Source: Spirabiliibacterium mucosae
GTDB taxonomy: Bacteria; Pseudomonadota; Gammaproteobacteria; Enterobacterales; Pasteurellaceae
Reading direction: 5' to 3'
Length of the DNA: 64,000 nt
Assembly: GCF_014884965.1 (NCBI RefSeq)
Contig: NZ_JABTBO010000002.1
Location: 1 to 64,000, forward strand
The position numbers and the translations under genes are program-made. Below, piece after piece: positions 1 through 11,191 of the stretch. The notes beneath the pieces are model-generated. The model was not told the origin of the DNA. It did no database searches and worked only from the letters and a program-made list of their open reading frames with translations. Within the stretch, counting starts at the first letter, position 1. The number at the start of each line of letters is the position of its first letter.

Positions 1-204
1 ATAAATTTGGTAGAAGTTCACCGCGGTGACAAACAAGTTAAGCAGCATCACGGGCACCGAGCCAATCAACGCGCCGTAGATAATGTATAAAATAGCGCCG
101 ATAGAGTTGACCACGCGCAGGGCCATCATTTTGCTCAACAAAAACGAGCCCGCGACAAAAGCGGTTGCGATATAACCTAAGATTTCAATAAAATTAATGT
201 CCAT
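1..204 (-). CDS. Small integral membrane protein, N-terminal part only
   Basis: The first 68 codons of a minus-strand gene are visible, from an ATG at 204 to the window edge. The product begins MDINFIEILGYIATAFVAGS and is almost wholly hydrophobic, with at least two membrane segments (about residues 7-25 and 33-65). Small proteins of this layout are often annotated as YgjV-like inner-membrane proteins, but the visible part does not settle the family. The gene runs off the left end, so its length is unknown. It diverges from the SirB2-family gene across about 150 bases. Confidence 0.6.
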   Translation of the reverse strand, partial: MDINFIEILGYIATAFVAGSFLLSKMMALRVVNSIGAILYIIYGALIGSVPVMLLNLFVTAVNFYQIY

Positions 205-318
205 TGTTATTATTATCCTTGTTATAAAGAAAAAGTTAGGTTATCAAAAACGTTTTTGAGAATAAAGTAGGATTGCGTGAATATTCAGCAATCGTGGATT
301 CTGATTGCGCAAAATGCG

Positions 319-327
319 TGCTATAAT
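319..327 (+). promoter_or_regulatory. Extended -10 promoter for the SirB2-family gene
   Basis: TGCTATAAT lies 31 bases before the ATG at 358: a perfect TATAAT with the TGN extension. No good -35 hexamer sits 17 bases upstream, which is typical of extended -10 promoters. Confidence 0.5.
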
Positions 328-357
328 CGCCCCTTTGTTATTCTGTTGGAGTGTTTT

Positions 358-702
358 ATGGCTTTTGATTCTGTGCTGATGGGGCACGTGATTTTTGCCT
401 TTGTGGCGTTGGCTTTGCTTGTGATCCGCGGTGTGATGCAATATGCTGGTCTGAATTGGCGTGCGCGATTGGCACTGCGTGTACTACCCCATGTGGCGGA
501 CACGCTGTTACTACTCACTGGCGCCATGCTGCTCTATCTCGGCTACCCACTGATGACCTGGCTTTGGATCAAGCTCGGCTTGCTGCTGGGTTATATCTTT
601 TTTGCAGCCAAAGCGTTCAGCCGCCGTGGCCCTAAACCGCACTTTTTCATCCCCGCACTGCTCTGTTTACTCTCGGTGATGGGCATTGCCTATTTTCATT
701 AA
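358..702 (+). CDS. SirB2-family inner-membrane protein
   Basis: A 115-residue protein of four predicted membrane helices. The segment LRVLPHVADTLLLLTGAML (about residues 41-59) is the family signature, in which a conserved PHxxDT lies in the second helix. The family is named after Salmonella SirB2; E. coli YchQ belongs to it. Molecular function is unknown. The ATG at 358 is preferred over an upstream in-frame start at 277 because GGAG lies just before it, an extended -10 sits at 319-327, and the upstream extension is not family-like. It converges with yciH and shares a bidirectional terminator. Confidence 0.8.
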   Translation: MAFDSVLMGHVIFAFVALALLVIRGVMQYAGLNWRARLALRVLPHVADTLLLLTGAMLLYLGYPLMTWLWIKLGLLLGYIFFAAKAFSRRGPKPHFFIPALLCLLSVMGIAYFH

Positions 703-710
703 ACAATAAA

Positions 711-734
711 AAAGGAAGCGTTGATGCTTCCTTT
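711..734. terminator. Bidirectional intrinsic terminator, sirB2-like gene / yciH
   Basis: The arms AAAGGAAGC and GCTTCCTTT flank a 6-base loop. A-rich sequence lies on the left and T-rich on the right, so the hairpin can end transcripts arriving from both convergent genes. Confidence 0.85.
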
Positions 735-741
735 CATTTCT

Positions 742-1059
742 CTAGCCGCCAGCGAGTTTAACGGTGCAGCCTTTTTGTTCGAGCAGTTGTTTAAGTAATT
801 CGCGGTTGTCGCCTTGAATTTCAATGGTGAAGTCTTTCACCGCGCCGCCGCAACCGCACTTTTTCTTCAGCTCTTTGGCCAGTGTGGCCAGCGCAGCTTT
901 ATCCAACCCTAAGCCTGTGATCACACTCACGCCTTTGCCTTTGCGACCACTGACTTGGCGGGCAATGCGCACCACGCCGTCGCCTTGCGGCACGGCTTCT
1001 TGGGCGGGTTGCGCCTTCACCCGCCCTGTTTCAGTGGAATAAACCAGCGGGTTAGCCAT
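742..1059 (-). CDS. yciH: YciH, eIF1/SUI1-family translation factor homologue
   Basis: A 105-residue protein with a C-terminal SUI1 domain (about residues 30-105). It contains the bacterial [11 protein letters not shown] segment near residue 67 and ends in a [11 protein letters not shown]-type strand. The bacterial family is structurally related to eukaryotic initiation factor eIF1 and has been linked to start-site fidelity; its role in bacteria is not settled. The ATG overlaps the last 8 bases of pyrF in another frame, indicating translational coupling. The pyrF-yciH pair behind lapAB is conserved in gammaproteobacteria. Confidence 0.9.
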   Translation of the reverse strand: MANPLVYSTETGRVKAQPAQEAVPQGDGVVRIARQVSGRKGKGVSVITGLGLDKAALATLAKELKKKCGCGGAVKDFTIEIQGDNRELLKQLLEQKGCTVKLAGG

Positions 1060-1759
1060 GGCGTGCTTGGCTCACTTCGGCGTTGATTTGCTCAAGCACG
1101 GCCAGCGGATTGGCGGCTTGTGTGATTGGGCGGCCAACCACGAGGTAATCCGAGCCTTGGCGAATGGCTTCAGATGGTGTCATCACGCGGCGTTGGTCAC
1201 CAAAATCGGCGCCGGCTGGGCGAATGCCTGGGGTGACGAGGGTGAAATCCTGCCCGCAATTGGCGCGCAAAATTTCCACTTCTTGCGGTGAGCACACCAC
1301 GCCATCAAGGCCTGCGCGTTGGCTCAGGCGCGCTAGGCGGATCACCTGCTCCATTGGTGAGGCGTTGAGGCCAATTTGCAGCAAATCGGCATCTTCCATG
1401 CTGGTGAGCACGGTCACGGCGATGATTTTTGGCGCGTCTTTGCCATAAGGCTCAAGGATTTGCTTGGCCGTTTCCATCATGCGCAAGCCACCGCTGGCGT
1501 GCAAATCCACCATCCACACCCCTAAATCAGCCGCAGAGCGCACGGCACGTGCCACTGTGTTGGGGATATCATGGAATTTCAAATCCAAAAACACATCAAA
1601 GCCACGCGCGTGCAGTTGTTTCACAAACTGCGTGCCCAGTGTGGTGAACATCTCTTTGCCGACTTTCAGGCGGCAAATTTCAGGGTTGATTTGGTCAACC
1701 AACGCCAACGCGTCTTTCTCTTTTTCGTAGTCGAGTGCAACAATCACCTTGCTGTCCAT
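1052..1759 (-). CDS. pyrF: Orotidine 5'-phosphate decarboxylase
   Basis: A 235-residue TIM-barrel enzyme that decarboxylates OMP to UMP, the last step of pyrimidine synthesis. The catalytic segment [10 protein letters not shown] lies at residues 59-68, containing the Asp-Lys-His-Asp set. A phosphate-binding tail ([14 protein letters not shown], then YLVVGRPI) is present near residues 175-210. Length is normal. It follows lapB by 10 bases and overlaps yciH. pyrD is also in this window at 18.3 kb. Confidence 0.97.
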   Translation of the reverse strand: MDSKVIVALDYEKEKDALALVDQINPEICRLKVGKEMFTTLGTQFVKQLHARGFDVFLDLKFHDIPNTVARAVRSAADLGVWMVDLHASGGLRMMETAKQILEPYGKDAPKIIAVTVLTSMEDADLLQIGLNASPMEQVIRLARLSQRAGLDGVVCSPQEVEILRANCGQDFTLVTPGIRPAGADFGDQRRVMTPSEAIRQGSDYLVVGRPITQAANPLAVLEQINAEVSQARHG

Positions 1760-1769
1760 TGAAATCCCC

Positions 1770-2966
1770 TTATTGATTGATTTTTTGATAAATACCGTCG
1801 GTTGGCTTTATGGTTTCCCATTGGTTACACGATGGGCAGTTCCATAGTAAACGATGGCTGTGATAACCGCAATTAGTACAGTGGTATTGATAATTTTTTT
1901 CCATTTTGTCGCTGACAATTTGCTGCAAGCGGGTCAGGCTGCTTTGCGCGCGGGCGGTGTCGACATTATTCAAGTCATATTGCAGCAAACGCTGAAAGAT
2001 TTCCATGCTTGGGATGTGGGCCAGCTGCTCATAAAGGTGGGTTTGCGCCACTTGCTCACCGCTCTTTTTCTCGATAATTTCAGCCAGTGCCAGCTCAAGC
2101 TGACCACTTTTAATCACCTGGCGGGCTTTGATCAAAAAGAGCTCGAAATTGTCTAATTCATTACGCTGGTGATAGCACCAATGCAGGTGTACCAGTGCTT
2201 CGCTGATAAACACGGGGTTTTGGTCTAAAATCTGTTCAAAATAGCTGATCGCTTGGGCGTAATCATGCTCGCGCATGGCATTAACACCCAGCTCAAGGCT
2301 GGCACGGACACAATTAGGCGATACTTGCAGCGCTTTTTGCCAAAGTGCGGTTTTTTCTTTGTCGTCAAGCTCATGGCTGGCAATGTATTCACAATAATAG
2401 TGCGCCAGCTCCACGTTATTGTGTTTTGGGAAGGCCTTCTGCCGCTTTTCTGCCACATCGATGGCCTTTTTCCACTCTTTCATTTTTTGATAGATTTTGG
2501 CCAGCTCTTTGAGGGCATTTTCGGCGTATTCCGGCTCATCAATCAAGCTGATGTAGAGGTTTTCAGCGCGGTCAAAAAAGCCCACGCGGACGTAATCAAA
2601 GGCCAGTTGTTGTTTCACCAACAGCTTTTGTTCATCGAGTAAGTTGGGGTCATCAAGCAGGCTTTGGTGAATACGAATGGCGCGGTCCACCTCACCACGG
2701 GTGCGAAATAGGTTGCCCAGTGTCAGTGAGGCTTCAAATTGAGAGGTGCTGTCGATGTCGTTTTCGGCTTCTTGCTTTTGCAGCATATCCAAAAAAAGGC
2801 CGACGGCTTTGTCTTGTTGGTTAGACAAAAGCAAATTGACGCCAGTGACATAGTCTTGCGACAGTTTGTTACGGACGTCATCTTGGCCTTTTCGCGCACT
2901 GCGATAGCCCATATACCAGCCATAAAGTGCGGCGATGGGCAACAGCAGGAAGAGTAATTCCAGCAT
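1770..2966 (-). CDS. lapB: LapB, lipopolysaccharide assembly / LpxC turnover regulator
   Basis: A 398-residue protein. A single N-terminal membrane anchor (about residues 2-20) is followed by TPR repeats through most of the chain, then a rubredoxin-like zinc or iron knuckle with C363xxC366 and C377xxC380. In E. coli LapB (YciM) sits on the cytoplasmic face of the inner membrane and directs FtsH to degrade LpxC, balancing lipid A synthesis. FtsH is encoded at 11.2-13.1 kb here. The gene lies 3 bases after lapA and 10 before pyrF, so the three probably share a transcript. Confidence 0.95.
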   Translation of the reverse strand: MLELLFLLLPIAALYGWYMGYRSARKGQDDVRNKLSQDYVTGVNLLLSNQQDKAVGLFLDMLQKQEAENDIDSTSQFEASLTLGNLFRTRGEVDRAIRIHQSLLDDPNLLDEQKLLVKQQLAFDYVRVGFFDRAENLYISLIDEPEYAENALKELAKIYQKMKEWKKAIDVAEKRQKAFPKHNNVELAHYYCEYIASHELDDKEKTALWQKALQVSPNCVRASLELGVNAMREHDYAQAISYFEQILDQNPVFISEALVHLHWCYHQRNELDNFELFLIKARQVIKSGQLELALAEIIEKKSGEQVAQTHLYEQLAHIPSMEIFQRLLQYDLNNVDTARAQSSLTRLQQIVSDKMEKNYQYHCTNCGYHSHRLLWNCPSCNQWETIKPTDGIYQKINQ

Positions 2967-2969
2967 CGA

Positions 2970-3260
2970 TTATTGTGGCTTGTGGCTCACGTTGAGTTCA
3001 GAAATTTGCTGTGCTTGGCGTTTCACTTGGCGGTTGAGGCTCATGTTTTTCATTTTCAAACGCAACACAAAATAGGCGCTGATGAGCCAGCCAAGCAACA
3101 AGCCCAGGCCAAATAAAATGGCCACCAAAGATGACAGTTGCAACTCGGATTTGGCGATGATGTAGTTAAATGTGATGACTTGATCGTTGTCTGCCCCAAT
3201 GGTGACAGCCACAATCACAATGGCGAGAATAATCACAAACCCTAGGAAAAATTTAATCAT
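2970..3260 (-). CDS. lapA: LapA, small inner-membrane partner of LapB
   Basis: A 96-residue protein with two membrane helices (about residues 2-20 and 42-66) and a basic cytoplasmic tail rich in Lys, Arg and Gln. It matches LapA (YciS, DUF1049) in length, topology and position immediately upstream of lapB. It is thought to act with LapB in lipopolysaccharide assembly. The stop codon is 3 bases from the lapB start. Confidence 0.9.
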   Translation of the reverse strand: MIKFFLGFVIILAIVIVAVTIGADNDQVITFNYIIAKSELQLSSLVAILFGLGLLLGWLISAYFVLRLKMKNMSLNRQVKRQAQQISELNVSHKPQ

Positions 3261-3365
3261 CTTGCTCTCCAGACAGTAAAAACACTGTTGACTATTATGC
3301 CAAAAATTCGCAATCGCTTGTAGAGATTTTCACAGCCAAGCGCACAAAATGCGACGTGGGGCAAT

Positions 3366-3393
3366 AAAAAACGGTGTATTCAACACCGTTTTT
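3366..3393 (-). terminator. Intrinsic terminator after ihfB
   Basis: The arms AACGGTGT and ACACCGTT enclose a short loop, with runs of A before and T after. It begins immediately beyond the ihfB stop codon and separates ihfB from lapA. Confidence 0.85.
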
Positions 3394-3394
3394 G

Positions 3395-3679
3395 TTATCT
3401 TGCTGCGTTCACACGCTCTCTGAGCTCTTTGCCCGCTTTGAAATGAGGGACATATTTCGCATCCAAATCGACCTTCTCGCCTGTTTTTGGGTTGCGGCCC
3501 AAGCGCGGTTGACGGTAGTGCAATGAAAAGCTGCCAAAGCCGCGTACTTCAATGCGCCCACCTTGATCCAATGTTTGCGACATCAACTCAAGGATGGCTT
3601 TCACGCCGTTTTCTACACTTTTAACAGGGACAGTTTGATTTTGCATAATCAAACATTCAATAAGTTCAGATTTTGTCAT
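3395..3679 (-). CDS. ihfB: Integration host factor subunit beta
   Basis: A 94-residue HU/IHF-family DNA-bending protein beginning [11 protein letters not shown]. The beta-arm signature [22 protein letters not shown] spans about residues 46-67, and RVNAAR forms the end. IHF is an IhfA/IhfB heterodimer that bends DNA at promoters, origins and recombination sites; ihfA is not in this window. An in-frame start 9 codons upstream is rejected because the family begins at MTKSELI. The order rpsA-ihfB is conserved in gammaproteobacteria. Confidence 0.95.
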   Translation of the reverse strand: MTKSELIECLIMQNQTVPVKSVENGVKAILELMSQTLDQGGRIEVRGFGSFSLHYRQPRLGRNPKTGEKVDLDAKYVPHFKAGKELRERVNAAR

Positions 3680-3737
3680 AACGATGCCCTCAATAAAAGC
3701 AGGCAAGCCGTGCTCGCCTGCGTGTTACACGTTTCGA

Positions 3738-5405
3738 TTATTCGCTTTTCGCGGCTTTGAACGCTTCTGCCATTGCGTTTGGAATAGCTTCTTCTTGCTT
3801 ATTCACATTAGCAATTGCAGCGCTGTCTTCCGCTTCGTCTTTGGCACGAACAGACAAGTGAACTAAACGTGATTTGCGGTCAACACCAGTGTATTTCGCT
3901 TCCACTTCGTCGCCCACGTTCACCACGCTGGTGGCGTCTTCAATGCGGTCACGAGAAAGATCAGCTACACGAACATAACCTTCAGCACCGCCTTCTAATT
4001 CAACTTTCACGCCTTTAGCGTCAACTTCAATGGCTTTACCTTTCACGATAGCGCCTTTTTTGTTGGCTGCGATGAAGTTGTTGAACGGATCATCTTCTAA
4101 TTGTTTGATACCCAAAGAGATGCGCTCTTTAACAGCGTCGACTTGCAACACAACAGCGGCCACTTCGTCGCCTTTTTTGTAGTTGCGAACAGCTTCTTCA
4201 CCTGGCACATTCCAAGAAATGTCAGACAAGTGAACAAGGCCATCGATGCCGCCCTCCAAGCCGATGAAAATACCAAAGTCAGTGATCGATTTGATTTTGC
4301 CTTCAACGCGATCGCCTTTTTTGTGGGTTTCATCGAATTGTTGCCATGGGTTTGGTTTGCATTGTTTCAAACCTAAAGAAATACGACGACGGTCTTCATC
4401 GATTTCTAATACCATCACTTCAACTTCGTCACCTACGTTCACGACTTTAGATGGGTGAATGTTTTTGTTGGTCCAATCCATTTCAGAAACGTGAACCAAA
4501 CCTTCAACGCCGTCTAAGATTTCAACAAAGCAGCCGTAGTCAGTCAAGTTAGTCACTTTACCAGTCAATTTGCTATTAACTGGGTGATTTTCAGCGATCG
4601 CAACCCAAGGGTCTTGGCCTAATTGTTTCAAGCCCAAAGACACGCGAGTGCGCTCACGGTCGAATTTCAATACTTTAACAGTGATTTCGTCGCCCACATT
4701 CACGATTTCGCTTGGGTGTTTAACACGTTTCCAAGCCATATCAGTGATGTGCAACAAGCCATCCACGCCGCCAAGATCAACGAATGCGCCGTATTCTGTC
4801 AAGTTTTTAACTACACCGGTCACGGTTGCGTCTTCAGCAAGGTTTTCAAGCAATTGTTCACGTTCTTGGCTGTTTTCAGTTTCGATCACAGCGCGACGAG
4901 AAACCACAACGTTGTTGCGTTTTTGATCAAGTTTGATCACTTTGAACTCTAATTCTTTACCTTCCAAGTGCGCAGTGTCGCGAACTGGACGAGTATCAAC
5001 TAAAGAGCCTGGTAAGAAAGCACGAACACCATTTAACTCAACAGTGAAGCCACCTTTAACTTTACCGTTGATTACACCGGTAACGGTTGCTTGATCTTCG
5101 TATGCTTTTTCTAATTCAATCCAAGATTCGTGACGAACCGCTTTCTCGCGAGAAAGTTTAGTTTCGCCGAAGCCATCTTCTACTGCATCAAGGGCTACTT
5201 TCACTTCGTCGCCCACTTGGACATCGAGCTCGCCTTGCGCGTTTAAGAATTCTTCAACTGGAATAGCGGATTCAGATTTCAAACCTGCGTCAACCAATAC
5301 AAATCCTTTTTGGATTGCAACTACAGTACCGTTAACGATAGAACCTTGACGGGTTTCAAGTTCTTTTAGTGATTCTTCAAATAATTGAGCAAAAGATTCA
5401 GTCAT
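3738..5405 (-). CDS. rpsA: 30S ribosomal protein S1
   Basis: A 555-residue protein with six S1 RNA-binding repeats, the usual gammaproteobacterial size. Repeat signatures such as [18 protein letters not shown] (about residues 205-222) and [20 protein letters not shown] recur through the middle. S1 binds mRNA leaders on the small subunit and helps unfold them. Codon choice differs from neighbours in the manner expected of a highly expressed gene. The start lacks a strong Shine-Dalgarno sequence; the structured leader described separately probably replaces it and allows autogenous control. Confidence 0.97.
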   Translation of the reverse strand: MTESFAQLFEESLKELETRQGSIVNGTVVAIQKGFVLVDAGLKSESAIPVEEFLNAQGELDVQVGDEVKVALDAVEDGFGETKLSREKAVRHESWIELEKAYEDQATVTGVINGKVKGGFTVELNGVRAFLPGSLVDTRPVRDTAHLEGKELEFKVIKLDQKRNNVVVSRRAVIETENSQEREQLLENLAEDATVTGVVKNLTEYGAFVDLGGVDGLLHITDMAWKRVKHPSEIVNVGDEITVKVLKFDRERTRVSLGLKQLGQDPWVAIAENHPVNSKLTGKVTNLTDYGCFVEILDGVEGLVHVSEMDWTNKNIHPSKVVNVGDEVEVMVLEIDEDRRRISLGLKQCKPNPWQQFDETHKKGDRVEGKIKSITDFGIFIGLEGGIDGLVHLSDISWNVPGEEAVRNYKKGDEVAAVVLQVDAVKERISLGIKQLEDDPFNNFIAANKKGAIVKGKAIEVDAKGVKVELEGGAEGYVRVADLSRDRIEDATSVVNVGDEVEAKYTGVDRKSRLVHLSVRAKDEAEDSAAIANVNKQEEAIPNAMAEAFKAAKSE

Positions 5406-5434
5406 ATTTAATCTTCAAAGTTAATTAATAACGT

Positions 5435-5494
5435 CCACTTGAAGTCCTTTCAAATGGGGCTGTAACTATCGGTTAAATCATCCATGATTAAACC
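5435..5494 (-). promoter_or_regulatory. rpsA structured leader with GGA-loop hairpins
   Basis: Read on the minus strand, two hairpins precede rpsA. The distal one (5471-5494) pairs GGTTTAATC with GATTTAACC around a loop containing GGA. The proximal one (5435-5457) pairs CCATTTGAA with TTCAAGTGG around a loop containing AGGA. An A/T-rich stretch without a good Shine-Dalgarno core follows up to the ATG at 5405. This is the architecture described for enterobacterial rpsA initiation regions, which S1 itself represses. Confidence 0.65.
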
Positions 5495-5503
5495 CTGTTT
5501 CCA

Positions 5504-6184
5504 TCACACCTTTAAATTAAGGTTATGATCGATGTATTGTAACGCTTTTTCAAGCACTTGGCTAATACTTAATTCACTTGTATCTAAAAAATAGGCATCT
5601 GGGGCGGGTTTCAACGGCGCCACCGCACGGTTGCGGTCACGATCGTCACGCGCTTGAATGTCGCTTAAAATCGCCTCAAAGTCCGCCATCACGCCTTTGC
5701 CGAGCAGTTGGTTATACCGCCGCTGGGCGCGCACTTGGGCGCTGGCATCTAAGAAAATTTTAATCTGCGCGTTCGGGAACACCACCGTGCCCATATCGCG
5801 CCCGTCGGCAATCAAGCCACGCGGCGTGCTGAAATCGCGCTGGCGCTGTAACAAGGCCGACCGCACTTTAGGCAGCGCCGCCACCTTGGAGGCGTTGATC
5901 CCTGCCGCTTCGCTGCGGATTTCTTGGCTAACATCACCGCCGTCGAGCAACACCTGCACCGCACTTTCTGTGGCAATAAACTGCAAATCCAGCCCCGCGG
6001 CCAATTGGCTGAGTGCGGCTTCATCATCAAGCGCCACACCGCGTTTCACCGCCGCCACGCCCAGCACGCGATAAATCGCGCCAGAGTCGAGCAAATTAAA
6101 ATTAAAATGCTGCGCCAAACGCTGGCACAACGTCCCCTTGCCTACCCCACTTGGGCCATCAATCGCAATAACAATATTTTCCAT
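5504..6184 (-). CDS. cmk: Cytidylate kinase
   Basis: A 226-residue P-loop kinase that phosphorylates CMP and dCMP using ATP. The P-loop GPSGVGKGT is at residues 10-18, and the family motif [13 protein letters not shown] lies near residue 125. Placement immediately upstream of rpsA is the standard gammaproteobacterial order. The start is 24 bases from the rlmKL stop, so cmk may be transcribed with rlmKL. Confidence 0.96.
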   Translation of the reverse strand: MENIVIAIDGPSGVGKGTLCQRLAQHFNFNLLDSGAIYRVLGVAAVKRGVALDDEAALSQLAAGLDLQFIATESAVQVLLDGGDVSQEIRSEAAGINASKVAALPKVRSALLQRQRDFSTPRGLIADGRDMGTVVFPNAQIKIFLDASAQVRAQRRYNQLLGKGVMADFEAILSDIQARDDRDRNRAVAPLKPAPDAYFLDTSELSISQVLEKALQYIDHNLNLKV

Positions 6185-6208
6185 ACGTTCTTCCTTTTAA
6201 ACCGCACT

Positions 6209-8341
6209 TTAATCGCGTTGGCTGGCTGCTTGCACGCGCCAACAATTATGAATCTGTTTATTGCGCTCAAAATCGAGCGGCAAGGTTTTGGCTGTGATGT
6301 CAACCGCACTTAGCCCCAGTTGCGCCAGGCCTGCGTGGTCCATTTTAAAGCCGCGCTTGTTGTTTGAAAAAATAATCGTGCCGCCGTCGGCCAGGCAATT
6401 TTTCAGCATCGTGAACAAGCGGATGTGATCGCGCTGCACATCCCAGCTGTCTTGCATGCGCTTGGAGTTTGAAAAGGTTGGCGGGTCGACAAAAATCAAG
6501 TCATACCGCACTTTGCATTGTGCCAGCCATTGCAGGCAATCGGCTTGAATAATTTGATGCGTGCGGCTTTCTTCAAAGCCGTTGAGGTTCAAATTCTGCT
6601 CTGCCCAGTTGAGATAGGTGTTTGACATATCCACCGTGGTGGTGCTTTTCGCACCACCGAGCACGGCGTGTACAGTGGCTGAACCGGTGTAGGCAAACAA
6701 ATTCAAAAATGCCTTGCCTTTGGCCATCTCACCAACCATTTTGCGCGTCAGGCGGTGGTCTAAGAACAGGCCGGTATCCAAATAATCGGTGAGGTTGACC
6801 CACAATTTTGCGCCGTATTCGGTGACAAAAAAATACTCGCCCTTCTCGGCCATTTTTTCGTATTGGTTTTTCCCCTTTTGTTTTTGTCGCACTTTGAGCA
6901 CCAGTTTATTGGTGTCAACGCCGGTCACACGCAAGGTGGCGGTTACGGCATCAAGCAGGCGCTGGCGGGCTTTGGCAGGGTCAATATTTTTCGGCGCGGC
7001 ATACTCTTGCACCACGATGTGATCGCCGTAGCGGTCGACCGCGAGGTTATATTCGGGCAAATCGGCGTCATACAAGCGATAAGCATCCAGCCCTTGCTGG
7101 GCGGCCCATTTTTCGATTTTTTTGCTGTTTTTTTGCAAGCGGTTGGCAAAATCTGCTGCCACCTCAACCGCACTTTGTGGTTTTTCTACACTTGGTGCGT
7201 CTGCTACACGCTCAGCAATTTGGTAGTTTTTCTGCACGCAATCGAGCGGGCCGTTTTTGGCTTTAAACTGGCGATGGGAGCGCAGGCGCACGCAATCGAG
7301 CAGCTGTGGCTCGCCACTGAAAAGTGATACGTTCCAGCCGGCAAATTCCGCTTTCAGCCGCTGGCCGAGCACGGAATAAAGGGCAATCAGCGCCGGCGTT
7401 GCGCCCAAGCGCTCACCATAAGGCGGGTTGCTCACCAGCGTGCCACGCAAATCAGGGCTTGGGTTGGTGAGCGCGGCCACATCGCCAAAGCGGAAGGTGA
7501 TGAGGTTGCCCACCCCCGCGGCCACGGCATTGTGCTGCGCTTTGGTCAGCACGCGGCGGTCGAGATCAAAGCCATAAAAGTGCGGTTGCACGTCATGCTT
7601 GACCGCACTTTGCATCTCCGCGCGCACGCGTTGGAGGGTGGCTTGATCATGCTCACGCCAGTGGTCAAAGCCCCAGTGCAGGCGGCTGAGATTTGGCGCA
7701 ATGTTGGCCTCCATCATCGCCGCTTCAATCAGCAAGGTGCCCGAGCCGCACATTGGATCCACCAGCGCGCTGCCGTGCTGCCAGCCTGAGCGCAGAATAA
7801 TCGCAGCGGCTAACGTTTCTCGCAGTGGGGCTTGGCCGCTTTCTTGGCGATAACCGCGCAAATGCAGCGCCTCGCCGCTGAGGTCAAGCGAGAGAATCAC
7901 CTCATCACGGTTGAGGTAGGCGTGCAGGCGAATGTCGGGGTAGTCTTTGTCTACATTTGGGCGGGGCTCCCCTTTGCGCTCAAAATGATCGACAATGCCG
8001 TCTTTCACGCGCATCGCGCCAAATTGGCTGTGGCGAATTTCCTGATTGGTGCCGTTGAAGTCCACCAAAAAAGTGCAACGGCTGTCGAACACCTTTGCCC
8101 AGTCAAACTGGCTGACCAAGGCATACAAATCCATGTCGCTGTACACCTTGCCGGTGACAAGCGGCAGCAAAATGCGTGACGCCAAGCGCGAGCCAAGCAA
8201 CGTGCGGTAGAGCGTTTCATCATCGGCTTGATAATGCACGCCGCCTTGCGCCACGCGCGCGTTGTGGGCGCCAAGTGCGGTGAGCTCGGATTTCAGTAAT
8301 TCTTCAAAGCCACGCGCGGTGGTGGCAAACAGTGCTCTCAT
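6209..8341 (-). CDS. rlmL: Bifunctional 23S rRNA methyltransferase RlmKL
   Basis: A 710-residue fusion enzyme. An N-terminal THUMP RNA-binding domain is followed by the RlmL module that makes m2G2445, with [14 protein letters not shown] (about residue 190) and [10 protein letters not shown]. The C-terminal RlmK module makes m7G2069, with [18 protein letters not shown] and [10 protein letters not shown]. Both modules use S-adenosylmethionine and act on the large-subunit rRNA. The full-length fusion is typical of gammaproteobacteria. Confidence 0.95.
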   Translation of the reverse strand: MRALFATTARGFEELLKSELTALGAHNARVAQGGVHYQADDETLYRTLLGSRLASRILLPLVTGKVYSDMDLYALVSQFDWAKVFDSRCTFLVDFNGTNQEIRHSQFGAMRVKDGIVDHFERKGEPRPNVDKDYPDIRLHAYLNRDEVILSLDLSGEALHLRGYRQESGQAPLRETLAAAIILRSGWQHGSALVDPMCGSGTLLIEAAMMEANIAPNLSRLHWGFDHWREHDQATLQRVRAEMQSAVKHDVQPHFYGFDLDRRVLTKAQHNAVAAGVGNLITFRFGDVAALTNPSPDLRGTLVSNPPYGERLGATPALIALYSVLGQRLKAEFAGWNVSLFSGEPQLLDCVRLRSHRQFKAKNGPLDCVQKNYQIAERVADAPSVEKPQSAVEVAADFANRLQKNSKKIEKWAAQQGLDAYRLYDADLPEYNLAVDRYGDHIVVQEYAAPKNIDPAKARQRLLDAVTATLRVTGVDTNKLVLKVRQKQKGKNQYEKMAEKGEYFFVTEYGAKLWVNLTDYLDTGLFLDHRLTRKMVGEMAKGKAFLNLFAYTGSATVHAVLGGAKSTTTVDMSNTYLNWAEQNLNLNGFEESRTHQIIQADCLQWLAQCKVRYDLIFVDPPTFSNSKRMQDSWDVQRDHIRLFTMLKNCLADGGTIIFSNNKRGFKMDHAGLAQLGLSAVDITAKTLPLDFERNKQIHNCWRVQAASQRD

Positions 8342-8412
8342 AACAACCTTTCAACAAATAGTCATTGAGTGATTATAACAGATGAACAACAGAAAAAGCA
8401 GCGCAGTGAAAA

Positions 8413-8438
8413 GAAAAAGCGCAGCGGTTGCTGCGCTT
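8413..8438 (-). terminator. Intrinsic terminator after the MFS transporter gene
   Basis: The arms AAGCGCAGC and GCTGCGCTT enclose a 4-base loop. On the minus strand they are followed by TTTC, just beyond the stop codon of the transporter gene. Confidence 0.8.
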
Positions 8439-8457
8439 AGCTCAAAGTGCGGTTGGG

Positions 8458-9663
8458 TTAACTGAGCGCTTTGCCTTTGAGCTCTGGGATTAAAAAGACG
8501 GTCGCGATCAAATCCACAATGTAGATGGCAGCCAGCAAGGCAATCGCCACTTGGAAGGAGTAGGCAGAGACAATCGCGCCCACCACAATCGGGCCAAAGC
8601 CACCGACCGCGCGGCCGAGGTTGAACAGCACATTTTGCGCGGTGGCGCGGGCTTCGGTTGGATAAGCCTCAGACATCAGCGCGCCGTAGCCGCCGAGCAT
8701 GCCGTTGACAAAAATGCCCATGATCACGCCGGCGATTAGCATGGATTCTGGCGTGGTGAGTTGGGAGTAGGCAATCACCGCAATCGCAGCGCCAATTTGG
8801 AATAAGATAAAGCTTGGTTTGCGCCCAATACGGTCCGCCAATTGTCCGAACACCCAAATGCCGAACATCATGCCAAGCACGCTCATGGCCGTCCACACGC
8901 CTGATTTGGCCAAGGTGAAGCCGAGTTGTTTTGACAAAAAGCTTGGCATCCAAATCATAATGCCGTAGTAACCAAAATTTTGCACCGAGCACAAAATCCA
9001 AATGCCAATACTCACTTTGGTGGTTTGGCGGTCTTTCACCAGCAAGCGGAAAGATTCCAGCTTAGATTGGCGAGGCTGCTGTTGCTTGGCTTGAAACACT
9101 TCAGGCTCATGCAATTTTGAGCGCAAATACCACGCCACAAATGCTGGCAGAATGCCCACCAAGAACATGCCGCGCCAGCCAATGACGGGCAGCAATAATG
9201 GGGTGAGCAACGCCGCCGCCAGCACGCCAAGCTGCCAGCCGAGTGCGACATAGCTGGAGGCGCGCGCACGATGGCGTGCAGGCCACGCCTCTGCCGCCAA
9301 CGCCATACCGATGCCAAACTCACCACCCAGGCCGATGCCCGCGATGGTACGATAAATCAATAAATCCCAATAACCTTGCGCTAAGGCACACAGGCCTGTG
9401 AACACGGCAAACAACACAATCGTCCAGGTCAGCACGCGCACCCGCCCGAAGCGGTCACTCAAGGCACCGAAAATAATGCCACCGGCCACCGCGCCCACCA
9501 GTGTCCAGGTCACCAATGAGCCGAGCTGCGCTTTGGTTAAGGCTAAGTCTGCGCCAATGGCGGAGAGCATAAAGCCGAGAATTAATAAATCAAAGCCGTC
9601 CATTGCATACCCCACGGCGGAACCCACCACCGCTTTGATGCCATAACGATCTACTTTTTGCAT
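8458..9663 (-). CDS. Major facilitator superfamily transporter (metabolite:H+ symporter type)
   Basis: A 401-residue 12-helix permease. The MFS loop motif GALSDRFGRVRVL lies between helices 2 and 3 (about residues 66-78) and recurs as GQLADRIGRKPS after helix 8. The sequence GYAMDGFDLLILGFML in helix 1 places it near the aromatic acid / organic acid symporter branch; the substrate cannot be read. The ATG at 9663 is preferred to an in-frame TTG at 9705 because AGGAG lies 8 bases before it and the extra 14 residues are a Gln/Lys-rich stretch. Intrinsic terminators on both sides make it monocistronic. Confidence 0.85.
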   Translation of the reverse strand: MQKVDRYGIKAVVGSAVGYAMDGFDLLILGFMLSAIGADLALTKAQLGSLVTWTLVGAVAGGIIFGALSDRFGRVRVLTWTIVLFAVFTGLCALAQGYWDLLIYRTIAGIGLGGEFGIGMALAAEAWPARHRARASSYVALGWQLGVLAAALLTPLLLPVIGWRGMFLVGILPAFVAWYLRSKLHEPEVFQAKQQQPRQSKLESFRLLVKDRQTTKVSIGIWILCSVQNFGYYGIMIWMPSFLSKQLGFTLAKSGVWTAMSVLGMMFGIWVFGQLADRIGRKPSFILFQIGAAIAVIAYSQLTTPESMLIAGVIMGIFVNGMLGGYGALMSEAYPTEARATAQNVLFNLGRAVGGFGPIVVGAIVSAYSFQVAIALLAAIYIVDLIATVFLIPELKGKALS

Positions 9664-9712
9664 TTGCTGTTTCTCCTGTTGTTTCTGTTGTTTCAGTGTT
9701 TTCAAGCCAAAA

Positions 9713-9739
9713 AAAATCCCTTTATGAAAAAGGGATTTT
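9713..9739 (-). terminator. Intrinsic terminator after serS
   Basis: The arms AAAATCCCTTT and AAAGGGATTTT surround a short loop just after the serS stop codon. The hairpin separates serS from the MFS gene. Confidence 0.85.
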
Positions 9740-9744
9740 AAAAA

Positions 9745-11040
<1,296 letters not shown>

Positions 11041-11153
11041 CTAGCCTTGTGAATCAGGGTGTGTCTTTCACACAAAATTGGCGTATTTTAACGCTATTTT
11101 TGTGATCACGCTAGCAAAAAAACCGCACTTTGCCTTTTTATTTTCAGGCATAA

Positions 11154-11177
11154 AAAAGCACCTCGCAAGGTGCTTTT
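11154..11177 (-). terminator. Intrinsic terminator after ftsH
   Basis: The arms AAAAGCACCT and AGGTGCTTTT enclose a 4-base loop, 15 bases beyond the ftsH stop codon. Two oppositely oriented USS copies flank it at about 11121 and 11180. Confidence 0.85.
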
Positions 11178-11191
11178 AAAAGTGCGGTCAA

